Source: an uncultured Alistipes sp.
Lineage (GTDB): Bacteria; Bacteroidota; Bacteroidia; Bacteroidales; Rikenellaceae
DNA: 64,000 nucleotides
Direction of reading: 5' to 3'
NCBI GenBank assembly: GCA_900539755.1
Contig: UQDC01000001.1
Span: 62,001-126,000, forward strand
In this document: positions 55,095-63,871 of the stretch, in pieces
Layout: each line of letters begins with the position of its first letter
How positions within the stretch are numbered: the stretch's first letter is position 1
Made by a program: the position numbers and the translations under genes
Notes under the pieces: model-generated
Databases searched by the model: none
What the model was told of the DNA's origin: nothing
What the model saw: only the letters and a program-made list of their open reading frames with translations

Positions 55095-55127
55095 CAAATA
55101 TATTTATTAATTTTAAAAAAAAGCAAA
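55095..55127 (-). promoter_or_regulatory. Consensus Bacteroidota promoter of hup
   Basis: On the minus strand TTTG (55124-55127) and TATATTTG (55095-55102) are separated by 21 bp. The predicted leader is about 40 nt. Confidence 0.7.
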
Positions 55128-55222
55128 AAAATGGGGGTAAAAATCAAAAAAAAAATTAGGCTTGATGGTGAATGTGTTAGGTGGTAGTTAGGGTAAAATG
55201 TGGCGATAAATGTGTATTAAAT

Positions 55223-55253
55223 TTTGGTAAAAAGAAATTCCGTATTATCTTTG
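55223..55253 (+). promoter_or_regulatory. Consensus Bacteroidota promoter of tRNA-Ser
   Basis: TTTG (55223-55226) and TATCTTTG (55246-55253) lie 19 bp apart. Transcription would begin almost at the mature 5' end of the tRNA at 55259. Confidence 0.75.
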
Positions 55254-55258
55254 CGCCC

Positions 55259-55346
55259 GGAGAGATGGCAGAGTGGTCGATTGCGGCGGTCTTGAAAACC
55301 GTTGAACCGAGAGGTTCCTGGGGTTCGAATCCCTATCTCTCCGCCA
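55259..55346 (+). tRNA. tRNA-Ser (anticodon UGA)
   Basis: An 88-nt tRNA with encoded CCA. The acceptor stem GGAGAGA pairs with TCTCTCC, with discriminator G. The anticodon stem GCGGT/ACCGT encloses the loop CTTGAAA with anticodon TGA. A long variable arm (GAACC-GAGA-GGTTC) identifies the serine class, and the T-loop TTCGAAT is standard. The promoter ends only 5 bp upstream and a terminator follows at 55376. Confidence 0.97.
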
Positions 55347-55375
55347 GGAGAGCGGACAATGTCCGATAAATTTAT

Positions 55376-55409
55376 AAGAGCTATGGAGATCATCCATAGC
55401 TCTTTTTTG
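55376..55409 (+). terminator. Terminator of tRNA-Ser
   Basis: Perfect 12-bp stem AAGAGCTATGGA / TCCATAGCTCTT (55376-55387, 55393-55404) with a 5-nt loop and a T6 tail. Confidence 0.92.
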
Positions 55410-55710
55410 TTTTTGGGTTATATGTCTATTTGTCTTTGCTAAATTATTGCGGTTTAGCAGTTGAGATACGATATCTGGAAGGGTATCTAATTCATCGATA
55501 TTCTTTCTCTCAAATTGTTTTCCGGTATAGTCAGCCAATCTTGTTGGAGCAAGAAGAGATATGGGAACAGCTATTAGGATTATCAATTTTGGTTATGGAT
55601 CAAATAGAAGTTGCTTATTTTGACAATCAAAGTTTGATATATCGTTTATACGCCAGCAGGCCGAACATTTTGTCCGGCCTGCTGTGATTTTATGTATAAC
55701 GGGAGTTTAT
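55410..55710. other. Intergenic region after tRNA-Ser
   Basis: About 300 bp, A+T-rich, between the tRNA terminator and the glycosidase gene. A short frame on either strand (85 aa plus, ~70 aa minus before it runs into the tRNA) shows no family I recognise. No direct repeat of the tRNA 3' end that would mark an integrated element was seen. The only firm feature is a hairpin at its right end. Confidence 0.45.
55655..55683 (-). terminator. Hairpin after the GH106-like gene
   Basis: AGCAGGCCG (55655-55663) pairs with CGGCCTGCT (55675-55683), with a further ACA/TGT pairing inside the loop. It lies 28 bp after the stop of the minus-strand glycosidase. The U-tract is weak on the minus strand, so strand assignment is uncertain. 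Confidence 0.6.
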
Positions 55711-57921
55711 TTATTGTTCTACGATAAAGATTGATTCCCGTCCCTGCAACGCAAGATCAAAATGTGTAGTTGTCATGTTCCCTTGGCGCTGGTAAGTGGT
55801 TTTGATTGGAGTGCGTTCTCCAGTGTGAGGATTCCAGGCTTCGAGACGCAATTTGCCGCGCAAAGCAATTAGAGCATTGTAAGGTGCGGGGCTGAAATTG
55901 GCCAGATAGTAGAGCGCTTTTCCGTCACGCTCTTTGTGAATGTAACGCAATGGTTTTCCCGGTTCGAAAGTGATGTCCGTTGGAGTCTCGGATTGCAAAG
56001 CTTCGGTGAGTGATGCGGCATCGGGATGGCTCACAAAGAGCACTTCGCCTCCTGCATTGTTGGTATTGCGATTGGTTCCTTGCGGCAATAGAGCTGCCAT
56101 CAATTCTGCAATACGGGCATCTTGTCCGATTTCGGTTGATAGGGTCGGCAGTAAAGAGGTAAAGATCACTTTGCCGCCATTTTGAAACAGAGCCAAAGCC
56201 TGTTCCAAGGTTTTGGTACTGATGGTTTTCGATGCTGGAATAATAAGGGTCTGGAAGGTGTTATACTGAATTTTGTTGTTGAGCTTCAGGCCGGTTTTGT
56301 CAACTGTACAATTCGAAGCCAATACTTCGGGATGCAGCCATTGGTAATCCCGGCAAATTTTATTGGAGAGGATTTCTCCCACTTGGACGTAATCCAGATA
56401 GGGGATTTTCACTCCACCTTCGTAGGGGCGGATCGGTCCGTCGAAGTAGTGATCCCCCTGCATGGTATGAATGGGGTAGAGAACGGCTACGTCGGTTACA
56501 AAACGAGCATTGTTCTGCAACATGTATTGCAATCGAGCCAGGAAGGTGGTGAAATCGTACAGGCTGTCTGCATAATGGGGATTTCGAGCCGACAATTCAG
56601 GTTTAAAGGTGACTTTTTTGTCGTTATACCAGGCAGCATGGGGAATGAACCAGTTAACCCCTTTGATAAACTGATCGATGGCGACACTGCGCAGGCTGTC
56701 CATCGAGAGGTCTCCCATCAGACCGTAAGTTTCGGCCATGACCAACGAGTGATCCCAGTTGTATGCGGCAGAGGCGACGATTTTGTAGAACTTTTCTGCC
56801 GGGCGGGTGATTGTTGGGCGGGTGGTTCCGATTTTATCGATTCCGGGCATCTCCAGATAGCGGAAACATTTCATCAAATCGCCCGAGGTGCCGACCGGAT
56901 TGACAATCTCTTCGTTATCCTGGTGGCCGGTGGCAATGGTCTTGTGCTCCCGGCTCCAGCGGGTGATGGCCTGAGGGTAGGCCTCGGCGTAGAGATCGCT
57001 GCGCAGGGTAAAGAGTGCGTTTCGGGCAGCCTGGGTTTCGGGACCGATGTCGTACCAGAGGGCCGGATAGAACAAAATGGGGTTGCTCCCATATCTTTCT
57101 TCATATATTTCATTAAATCGGGGAGTCCAGACACGTCCCTGCGCCCGGTAGATGGTTACCTCGTCGTAGAAGGTGTGGGTGATGACGGGGCCGAAAGCAT
57201 CGGGCATCCGTTTGTAGTAGGCTTCATGGATCATATCAATGAAAGCCTGAGCTGCAGCCGGATCGAGATAGTCCATATTGGGATCACCATCGGTAACGCA
57301 GACGAACTGCATCACTTTCCAGGTGCCTTGAGGTGCGGTCCAGCGAAGGGTATCTCCGGTAATTTTTGCGCTCAGATCGATTCGTTCTTTGGTGTCGATA
57401 TTCATAGCGACGACACCCATCAATTTTCCCTCTTTGGGGAGAGATTCGCAGTATGTTTCGCCATTGGATACCTCTCGTTCGATCTTGTCCAGTCGTTTAA
57501 TGGTTAGGTCAGGATAGCGCTCCATGAAGCGGGGCGTGTTGTCACCGTTGATAGCACCTGCGCTACCACTGGGGAAGCCGTATTCGTCGTAAAGCGCTAC
57601 CTTCAGTCCTTGTTCAGCGGCTTTGCGTACGGCATATACGTAGAGGTCAAAATATTCATCCGAGAGGTATTTTGGGGTGAATTCGGTCCCGAAGGGGAGG
57701 ATTCCGATGCCACCGTATCCGCTGTCGTCGTGCAGACCGATGATTTGTTCATCGATACCTTCACGGGTGACAGGGGTGTTGTTCCAGAACCAAAGGGTAT
57801 GGGGACGATACGTTGCTGGAGGATTTTTGAAGTTTTCAGGCGATGGGGTTGCGGCCTGGGTGGTCAGGGTAAATAATAGTCCCAATCCGCAGAGGTGTAG
57901 ATTCAGGTGTCGCAGCTTCAT
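55711..57921 (-). CDS. Secreted GH106-like glycoside hydrolase
   Basis: A 736-aa protein with a signal peptide (~1-23, ending TTQAA). The N-terminal segment RPHTLWFWNNTPVTREGIDEQI, then GYGGIGILPFG, YDEYGFPSG and THTFYDEVTIY, resembles GH106 alpha-L-rhamnosidases and related barrel hydrolases; the YDE/EVT acidic residues are candidate catalytic groups. Residues ~450-640 look like a Rossmann/glutamine-amidotransferase-like domain (VAVLYPIHTMQGD, LIIPASKTI), and a small beta-domain ends the chain. It is shorter than full GH106 enzymes (~1000 aa), lacking their C-terminal modules. A consensus promoter is upstream; the substrate is probably a rhamnose-containing or other plant or host glycan (inference). 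Confidence 0.75.
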   Translation of the reverse strand: MKLRHLNLHLCGLGLLFTLTTQAATPSPENFKNPPATYRPHTLWFWNNTPVTREGIDEQIIGLHDDSGYGGIGILPFGTEFTPKYLSDEYFDLYVYAVRKAAEQGLKVALYDEYGFPSGSAGAINGDNTPRFMERYPDLTIKRLDKIEREVSNGETYCESLPKEGKLMGVVAMNIDTKERIDLSAKITGDTLRWTAPQGTWKVMQFVCVTDGDPNMDYLDPAAAQAFIDMIHEAYYKRMPDAFGPVITHTFYDEVTIYRAQGRVWTPRFNEIYEERYGSNPILFYPALWYDIGPETQAARNALFTLRSDLYAEAYPQAITRWSREHKTIATGHQDNEEIVNPVGTSGDLMKCFRYLEMPGIDKIGTTRPTITRPAEKFYKIVASAAYNWDHSLVMAETYGLMGDLSMDSLRSVAIDQFIKGVNWFIPHAAWYNDKKVTFKPELSARNPHYADSLYDFTTFLARLQYMLQNNARFVTDVAVLYPIHTMQGDHYFDGPIRPYEGGVKIPYLDYVQVGEILSNKICRDYQWLHPEVLASNCTVDKTGLKLNNKIQYNTFQTLIIPASKTISTKTLEQALALFQNGGKVIFTSLLPTLSTEIGQDARIAELMAALLPQGTNRNTNNAGGEVLFVSHPDAASLTEALQSETPTDITFEPGKPLRYIHKERDGKALYYLANFSPAPYNALIALRGKLRLEAWNPHTGERTPIKTTYQRQGNMTTTHFDLALQGRESIFIVEQ

Positions 57922-57978
57922 GGTGCAGATGAAATTATCAGTTTGTGAATAAACGATTTAGGTTAGTTGAAAACGGGA

Positions 57979-58009
57979 CAAAAATAAATTTTATGCGCAG
58001 GTTTACAAA
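57979..58009 (-). promoter_or_regulatory. Consensus Bacteroidota promoter of the GH106-like gene
   Basis: On the minus strand TTTG (58006-58009) and TATTTTTG (57979-57986) are separated by 19 bp. The leader would be about 50 nt. Confidence 0.7.
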
Positions 58010-58438
58010 AGAATTTTAGAAAATTTTGATTGAGATTCGGTGTTTGGTGAAGTTATCAAAAGAGAGCCTGTAGAGGCTGAGTTGTGAGGTCAGAGGGAAT
58101 TGGTTCAGAATGTGACCTGAAATTAGGAGAGGGTGAACCGTTGTGCGTGTCCAAAAAGAATTTTCAAACTACAACTTGGATTTCGGAATGCAAAATGGAG
58201 TGGAATCAGGTGGAGATTTGTTTGTTCGAAGTGATGTTGGGAAAGGACGGTACCGTTTCTTTAATATGAGCAAGGATCACAACTATTTGGACGATCTGAC
58301 TAATAGGACCATTCTCCAGAAAATTGCTCAGAAATGTTACCTGCCAATGAATGCTTTGCTGCTGGATCAAATCCAGGCTCACAGTTGCAAGCTTTATACT
58401 CAACCATATCGTTTCAAATTAGCTGTTGAGGAGTAGTT

Positions 58439-58466
58439 GAGGCTCTGATTTCAAAATCAGAGCCTC
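58439..58466 (-). terminator. Terminator of the GH38 gene
   Basis: Near-perfect arms GAGGCTCTGATTT and AAATCAGAGCCTC (58439-58451, 58454-58466); the innermost bases form the loop. It starts 8 bp after the stop of the minus-strand alpha-mannosidase gene. Confidence 0.75.
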
Positions 58467-58474
58467 AAACAATG

Positions 58475-61021
58475 TTACTCTTCAAGCAGGTTGACTATAC
58501 TGATCTGTCCATTTCGGGGATTAATGCGTAACGATTTGATTTCAAATGGGGTGAATTCTCCTCGCCAGCTGGTCGGTACAGATGGAAAATCTATGTTTGC
58601 CACACACCTTTTGCCGAAACTTTCAATGCATCGGATGATCAGATCGTTATTGGATTCGGCCTGTTTGATGGCAGTAATGCGGATCCCGGGTGCATCTATC
58701 TTGAGGAATGAATCGGTTTTGGGCAGATGACCGTTATGGATGCCCTGATAGGTGGTAATCGGAGGTTGACAGAATAGGTCGGCTTGACGAGGTATGTTCA
58801 CCTGCCGCCAATCTCCACGATGAGGGACAATCTTCATGTTGAAAGTTTGTATGCCTTGGTCCATCCAAGGGTATTCTTTAGATGGGTCGGGTTTCCTGGG
58901 TGCATTGATGGCATAGATCGGACTCCGTACGATGGTGATTCGCATATCGTGACCGTGAACGCTGTATGCATATTTGGCGTCGTTAATGATTGACAGTCCA
59001 TACGATTCTCCGTTGCATGTTCCGCTGAGGTCGATCCAGCGATGGCCGGGTTCTTCGGTTCCATCTTGTCGGATGGAGGAGTAAGCGTATGGGGCCTCTA
59101 CGGTGGCGACCGGATTTTCCAGATTGACCGGGAATGAGAATTTCAGCATTTTCTGTTTTTCGTGCCAATCCAATTGTACGCGGGCCTCGATGGATTTAGC
59201 TTGTGCGTACAGGATCCAGTCTATGGTTAAGGTTGAATCACCGTAAAAGGTGGTTGTACGTACCATGCCGCGCAGGGGGCCGTTCTCCAGTACTTTGAAT
59301 TGTGCATTACCAAAGCTGCCGATCTGTTCGTTGTAGGATTGCATGCCGTGTCCCCAGGTATCACTCAGGTCGTTGATAACCATTGCCCGACAGCCCGCTT
59401 GATCTTTGGAAAACAGTTGTTGTCCGGTCTCTTTGTCCAGCACCTCTATTTCGCCGTTGTCGGTAAAGGTGACACGCAGATAATTGTTGGCCAGGAGCCG
59501 TTCTGACGCCTCGATTTCGGATGTGGGAGTTTCCGGATGTTCATCCCGGATCACACGGATTTGCCGGTATCCCATCGGAGGAAGTGTGGTTTTGAAAATG
59601 AGTTTCTTCACCGATTCGGATTGGCTTGAGCCGATACTCCATTGATAGAGAAGAGGATTTCCCTGATCGTCCAGGGGGAGAGCCTGTTCCTTGATATTCA
59701 GGTCATATTCCAAACAACAATCGGCCTCCCAGGCATGCGGGTTGAAAACGACCAGATATTCCGATCCAGGATCTTCCGATGCGATCTGCCACTCCAACTT
59801 TTGCAAGGCAAATGTTGAGCCCTGATCGGCAGTTTCGAGTGCATAGCCATAACCGTTTAGCGCAATTTCGGTATGTTCTTTCAGCGAAGAGCCGGCCAAG
59901 CTGTCATGAAATTGGAGAAAGAGCACCTTTTGCCAAGCCTCTGTAAAGTTCTTTTTGGGGTAATTGGCCTGCCAAGCCATACTGCCGATGGCGGAGATGG
60001 TTTCGGCTGTGGTCAAGGCTTCTTCAACCTTTCGATTGCCTTTTTTGATTGCGCTATCCGCACTGTAACAACCGACGGCATGGTAGCGAAGATTGTCTTT
60101 CACAATCGGAAGATCCAGAGTGTGATCTTTTTCGATTTCGTCGAAATAGTTGTCCGGAGTGCTGTAAATCAGTGTTGGAGCTCCGGTTTGTTTGCGGATT
60201 TCGGCAATTTGTTGAAAGTTCTTTTTGGTTGGGCCTCCTCCATGATCTCCAGCGCCGTAAAAGGCCATATAATTTTTTGTGGGCATGGCCTTGAACTCTC
60301 GGATAATGCGTTCGAGCCGTTCACGAATATCACGGGAGTTGCCGTATGCGACCTGGATTCGGTAGGTCAGCAGGCGGCTGCCATCGGGGCTTTCCCACAG
60401 GAACAGATCAGATGGTATGTGCCGTTCGTGTTCCATCGGGCGCATGAATACATAGCGGGTCATCCCCTGTTGGCGTAAGATTTGGGGCAGGCAATTGCTG
60501 TGTCCGAACGAGTCGGGTATAAATGCGGTTTTGGCTCGATGGCCGATCAGTTTTTCCAGTTCGCGTTGTCCGTACAGACCTTGACGGATGAAGGCTTCCG
60601 CTCCTGGAAGGTTGGCATCGGGTTCGATCCACCAGCCTCCTACGACATCCCAACGCCCTTCAGCAATACGTTTACGGATTTTACGAAACATTTCGGGATC
60701 GTTTTCGGCGACCCAACGGTAGAAGAGGACAGAACTGGAGGTAAATTTGAATCCAGGGTTCTCCTCCATTCGGTCCAGTGCGGCTTGGAAGGTACTCATG
60801 ACAACGGAGAGTCCCTCTCTCCAGTTCCATAACCATACCGGGTCGATATGTCCGTGACCGATCAGGTGGAATCGGTACAGAGATGCTTCGGGAGCCCATT
60901 CTTGGACGGTGTTGCGCTGTTGAGCCCACAGATCGATATAGGGGACCAGGCTCAAAGCTGCCAAGCCGGTCAGGGAGCGGCCGATAAAAGCGCGGCGTGA
61001 AATTTTAGGATACTCTTTCAT
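58475..61021 (-). CDS. GH38 alpha-mannosidase with Tat-type signal
   Basis: Retaining alpha-mannosidase of 848 aa. The N-terminus is a twin-arginine signal (SRRAFIGRS followed by a hydrophobic stretch to ~33), so export in folded form is predicted. The GH38 domain has zinc ligands in HGHIDPVWLW (His56, His58, Asp60), WWIEPDANLPG, and the nucleophile Asp170 in FIPDSFGHS. The central three-helix bundle and the C-terminal beta-sandwich domains (VFNPHAWEAD, DTWGHGMQSYN, APYAYSSIRQDG) follow. The role is trimming mannose from N-glycans or other mannosides in the periplasm. It shares its strand with the other glycosidase but has its own terminator. Confidence 0.92.
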   Translation of the reverse strand: MKEYPKISRRAFIGRSLTGLAALSLVPYIDLWAQQRNTVQEWAPEASLYRFHLIGHGHIDPVWLWNWREGLSVVMSTFQAALDRMEENPGFKFTSSSVLFYRWVAENDPEMFRKIRKRIAEGRWDVVGGWWIEPDANLPGAEAFIRQGLYGQRELEKLIGHRAKTAFIPDSFGHSNCLPQILRQQGMTRYVFMRPMEHERHIPSDLFLWESPDGSRLLTYRIQVAYGNSRDIRERLERIIREFKAMPTKNYMAFYGAGDHGGGPTKKNFQQIAEIRKQTGAPTLIYSTPDNYFDEIEKDHTLDLPIVKDNLRYHAVGCYSADSAIKKGNRKVEEALTTAETISAIGSMAWQANYPKKNFTEAWQKVLFLQFHDSLAGSSLKEHTEIALNGYGYALETADQGSTFALQKLEWQIASEDPGSEYLVVFNPHAWEADCCLEYDLNIKEQALPLDDQGNPLLYQWSIGSSQSESVKKLIFKTTLPPMGYRQIRVIRDEHPETPTSEIEASERLLANNYLRVTFTDNGEIEVLDKETGQQLFSKDQAGCRAMVINDLSDTWGHGMQSYNEQIGSFGNAQFKVLENGPLRGMVRTTTFYGDSTLTIDWILYAQAKSIEARVQLDWHEKQKMLKFSFPVNLENPVATVEAPYAYSSIRQDGTEEPGHRWIDLSGTCNGESYGLSIINDAKYAYSVHGHDMRITIVRSPIYAINAPRKPDPSKEYPWMDQGIQTFNMKIVPHRGDWRQVNIPRQADLFCQPPITTYQGIHNGHLPKTDSFLKIDAPGIRITAIKQAESNNDLIIRCIESFGKRCVANIDFPSVPTSWRGEFTPFEIKSLRINPRNGQISIVNLLEE

Positions 61022-61146
61022 GGAGTAAAGCAGTAGGTTTTATAGTGTTGATTTTAGGTTAGTGTATACTTGTTTTGCTGTATGAAATGTAGTAGAAAGG
61101 TCTGAAACAGGTATTTGTTTTTTTAGAGGGCGTGTATGTCGTTTAG

Positions 61147-61737
61147 TCAGGGCATCCAGGTGACAATACCGGTGACGGGATGTTGTCTCCTCCAGGTTTC
61201 GAATTCGGCATAATTTTTCACACCATCGCGGAGAACGGCCTGATAATATTCGATGCCCATGATCTTTTCCGATTCGGGCGTTTCATATTTCAGCTGCAGG
61301 ATCGTATGTCGTGTTTCATTGGTGAGGGCCGCAACAATACGATCGGCCATCTGTTCGAAATAGCCGTCGTAGCGAGAACCCTTCAAAATGTGGATCATAT
61401 CGATCTGCCACATTTGGTTTAATGGGTCTTCATAATGGAGGTGCCATTCGAGGCAGGCCTCTTCGGTGTCGAGCAGGTTGACGTATTCGATTCTCTTGAT
61501 GTGTGGGTTTTGGGCCAGGCGGGCAATAATCCGAAAATCATTGGTGAGGCTGACTGGATCGGAGTAGAGGTGTATATCGATATCCAAATGTTTCATCAAC
61601 AGCCCCATGCGGAGTGATCCGACCAGATGGGCCTCCACATTGATGGAGGCCCATAGTGGAATGAGATTGAGTTCCTGGATGATTTCATGAGCACGGTGCT
61701 GGTTGGTTTGGGCTATTTCGATCAGACGCTCTTGCAT
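61147..61737 (-). CDS. Nucleotidyltransferase-fold protein
   Basis: A 196-aa cytosolic protein. The segment AHLVGSLRMGLLMKHLDIDIHLYSD (36-60) fits the pol-beta-type nucleotidyltransferase pattern: Gly40-Ser41, then the metal-binding Asp52-x-Asp54. A third acidic residue may be Asp113 in QIDMIH. The C-terminal half is helical and Arg/Glu-rich. I do not recognise a characterised family; an aminoglycoside-type or tRNA-type function is possible but unsupported. There is no toxin-antitoxin partner next to it. It lies 125 bp upstream of the GH38 gene and 40 bp downstream of the DUF4419 gene, on the same strand. Confidence 0.6.
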   Translation of the reverse strand: MQERLIEIAQTNQHRAHEIIQELNLIPLWASINVEAHLVGSLRMGLLMKHLDIDIHLYSDPVSLTNDFRIIARLAQNPHIKRIEYVNLLDTEEACLEWHLHYEDPLNQMWQIDMIHILKGSRYDGYFEQMADRIVAALTNETRHTILQLKYETPESEKIMGIEYYQAVLRDGVKNYAEFETWRRQHPVTGIVTWMP

Positions 61738-61777
61738 GGATTTTTCAGTTTTGATCCATAAAGGTAGTGATTGTACC

Positions 61778-63871
61778 TTATCTTAAGGAGTAAGAGGGAA
61801 GCGAAAATAGTTTATACAAATAGGATCGATTGCCTGTATAAAGAATCTCTCCGGTAATGGCATCGAGTCGGATGAGGGAATAGGTGACTTTTGACGTTTT
61901 AGAAGCTGTTTTTTGTTTGATGACGATATCTCCGTCAAGTATCCATTCGAATCTATGGGTCAATGAGTTGTAGATACATTGTTTTCGCAAGACAGTGTAT
62001 TGTGCGTTTGGCAGTTGTTCGTGTAGTTTGGCGATAGCATCTTTTTTAGAGAGCAGTGAGTCTTGTGAAAGTACGTTGTACATGTAGCGCAGTTGGGTAA
62101 AATCGAGCGAATCGTACAAGATCGGGGAGATGTTTGCGTGCTCGGTTGAGTCGAAGCTCATTGTTAGGGTGTACATTTTGATGGGTTTTCCGTCAGCGCG
62201 CTTAAGGCGGTATTGGACGAAAATGTGTTCTTTATTCAAGATATTAGTTGAATCACTAAAAGTTTCGCCGAGCAATGTATTAAAATCATAATAGGTGACG
62301 ACTCTGGAAAGCGTGCTTTTATATTGGAACACTTGGTGAAAATCTGGGCCGATATGGACATTCAGCAGACTGTCTGCCAAATGACGGTATTTTGGCAGAT
62401 TCGCCGGGATCAACTTTCCGGATTTGGTGATATGCTGCCCTTTGTAATGAAAGTCTTTATCTTGGTTGATTTGCAGGCGTGTGTCGGTATTGGCAAATAG
62501 TTGAATCAGCCGTTTTTTTTCTTGTCTGGATATTTGACCATATAACGACAAGCGGCTAATTTTGACTTGAGCCAATTCGTCGGGAATCTCGATTTTATCG
62601 ATAAAGGTAAGGGATAGAGACGAGATAGCCGGTACTGACAATAATTCGTTGGGGAAATGTTTGACTCGAATCGAGATCTCATCCTGATTTGGATCACTGA
62701 GCATTTGCTGAACCATTTTTTGATCCTGCTCTTTTTTGCGGATCATCCAGCCGATCGTGGGGGTTAGCGCAAAGGTTTCAGGGTCCTGTTCCAGGCCGAT
62801 AAAACCTGCCCACAGTTCCAAAGGAATAGTCTGGGTTGCTCCGTTGGGTAATCTGATCTGATACTTCAAGTCTGTCTTTACCATTTCGTCCGGTAATTCG
62901 ATACGGTCCTCTATTTGGTGCAGGTCGTTTCGGTTGCCTTCATTGTCGTAAGGGAAGAATTTGACAATCCAGCCGTCGAAATAGCGTTTGCCGTTTCCTG
63001 AACCGCATCCTATTGGGCCTGTGTCGTGAATTTTGAACATCGACCTCCAAAAGTTGCGGTCTATCTTGCCCTTGGATGTTTCGACTATCTTTTCCAGTAC
63101 AGGTACCATCTCATCGACCCACCAGCTAAGATTGTAGCGAGCCAGTTGTCGGGTTTTGTCGAGTATCTTTTGCCAGTCTTCGGGAGTTCCGAGCAGGGTA
63201 ACTTCTGGAATGCCGCATATGGCATATATGTATATATACTCAAAATAATTTTCCATTGCCTTCATAACCGTGATTTGGGAGGCAATGCGGCTGGTAGGAG
63301 TAGTGGTGGAGAAATCGGCCGTAAGCAGATCGATAATTCCGTTTTTTGTATATGCGCGCATCGAATCGGCAAATTGCGGGAATAGCTTTTCCCATGGAGC
63401 GTTGGGATCATCGATTCTGATGCGGTTGTCCATAACGACTAAGGAGATTTTTCCGCTGTGATCTACGATTTGGGATCGGAGTTCTTCGGCGTGGATATCG
63501 ACATGGGTGGCAAATCCCTGTGAGATCAGCAGCCAGATCATGTCGGGCGAAAGGACGAAGGGGTAATGTTCGGCATAGGCCCGATACATGCCTTGCAGAA
63601 AGGAGTGGGGCCCGAAATTGACCAGCTGTTTGGGTGCATCTCCCATAGCTACGATACCGAGGTCGCTCGTATCGCCCTGTTTTTCGATGTCGGAGCGGGA
63701 AAGATGCAGATGGTCGAGGATCATCTCCTCGTAAATTTGGCGAGGCGTTTGGGTGGACAGCGTTTGGGTGGGCTTGGAGAGCGCCTCAATAAAAATGCGT
63801 TGCCCCTCTTGTTGTCCGAATGTGGAGAGGGCAAGCGATGTGGCGATGACCAATAAGACAAACCGTTTCAT
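61778..63871 (-). CDS. Secreted DUF4419-domain protein
   Basis: A 697-aa protein with a signal peptide (~1-19, ending STFGQ). Residues ~75-400 match the DUF4419 pattern as I recall it: FVLSPDMIWLLISQGFATHVDIHAEELR, FSTTTPTSRIASQITVMKAM, GIPEVTLLGTPEDWQKI and WRSMFKIHDTGPIGCGSGNGKRYFDGW. A leucine-rich-like segment (ELLSVPAISSLSLTFIDKIEIPDELAQ) follows, and the C-terminal ~150 residues form a separate beta-rich domain ending in a PepSY-like RLDAITGEILYTG. The function of DUF4419 is not established to my knowledge. It is the most upstream gene of the minus-strand block whose genes are 40-125 bp apart. Confidence 0.75.
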   Translation of the reverse strand: MKRFVLLVIATSLALSTFGQQEGQRIFIEALSKPTQTLSTQTPRQIYEEMILDHLHLSRSDIEKQGDTSDLGIVAMGDAPKQLVNFGPHSFLQGMYRAYAEHYPFVLSPDMIWLLISQGFATHVDIHAEELRSQIVDHSGKISLVVMDNRIRIDDPNAPWEKLFPQFADSMRAYTKNGIIDLLTADFSTTTPTSRIASQITVMKAMENYFEYIYIYAICGIPEVTLLGTPEDWQKILDKTRQLARYNLSWWVDEMVPVLEKIVETSKGKIDRNFWRSMFKIHDTGPIGCGSGNGKRYFDGWIVKFFPYDNEGNRNDLHQIEDRIELPDEMVKTDLKYQIRLPNGATQTIPLELWAGFIGLEQDPETFALTPTIGWMIRKKEQDQKMVQQMLSDPNQDEISIRVKHFPNELLSVPAISSLSLTFIDKIEIPDELAQVKISRLSLYGQISRQEKKRLIQLFANTDTRLQINQDKDFHYKGQHITKSGKLIPANLPKYRHLADSLLNVHIGPDFHQVFQYKSTLSRVVTYYDFNTLLGETFSDSTNILNKEHIFVQYRLKRADGKPIKMYTLTMSFDSTEHANISPILYDSLDFTQLRYMYNVLSQDSLLSKKDAIAKLHEQLPNAQYTVLRKQCIYNSLTHRFEWILDGDIVIKQKTASKTSKVTYSLIRLDAITGEILYTGNRSYLYKLFSLPSYSLR

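Larger units (their letters stand above)
57922..58474. other. Intergenic region between GH106-like and GH38 genes
   Basis: This 553-bp A+T-rich region holds the GH106-like promoter at its left end and the GH38 terminator at its right. A 97-codon plus-strand frame (58143-58436) has no recognisable family, atypical composition and no promoter box, so I do not call it a gene. No SusC/SusD pair or regulator is present. Confidence 0.45.

Noticed and set aside
55181..55586. ORFs on both strands across the tRNA-Ser gene, one ending in RDSNPRNLS
   Set aside because: These are translations of the tRNA; this peptide string is a common annotation artefact of tRNA-Ser genes.
55347..55710. Possible integrated element next to tRNA-Ser
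   Set aside because: No integrase gene and no direct repeat of the tRNA 3' end nearby.
56182..57507. 441-aa plus-strand ORF opposite the GH106-like gene
   Set aside because: It lies antisense to a well-supported gene and has no family character.
58143..58436. 97-codon plus-strand frame between the two glycosidase genes
   Set aside because: No family, no -7 element and unusual composition; more likely non-coding A+T-rich DNA.
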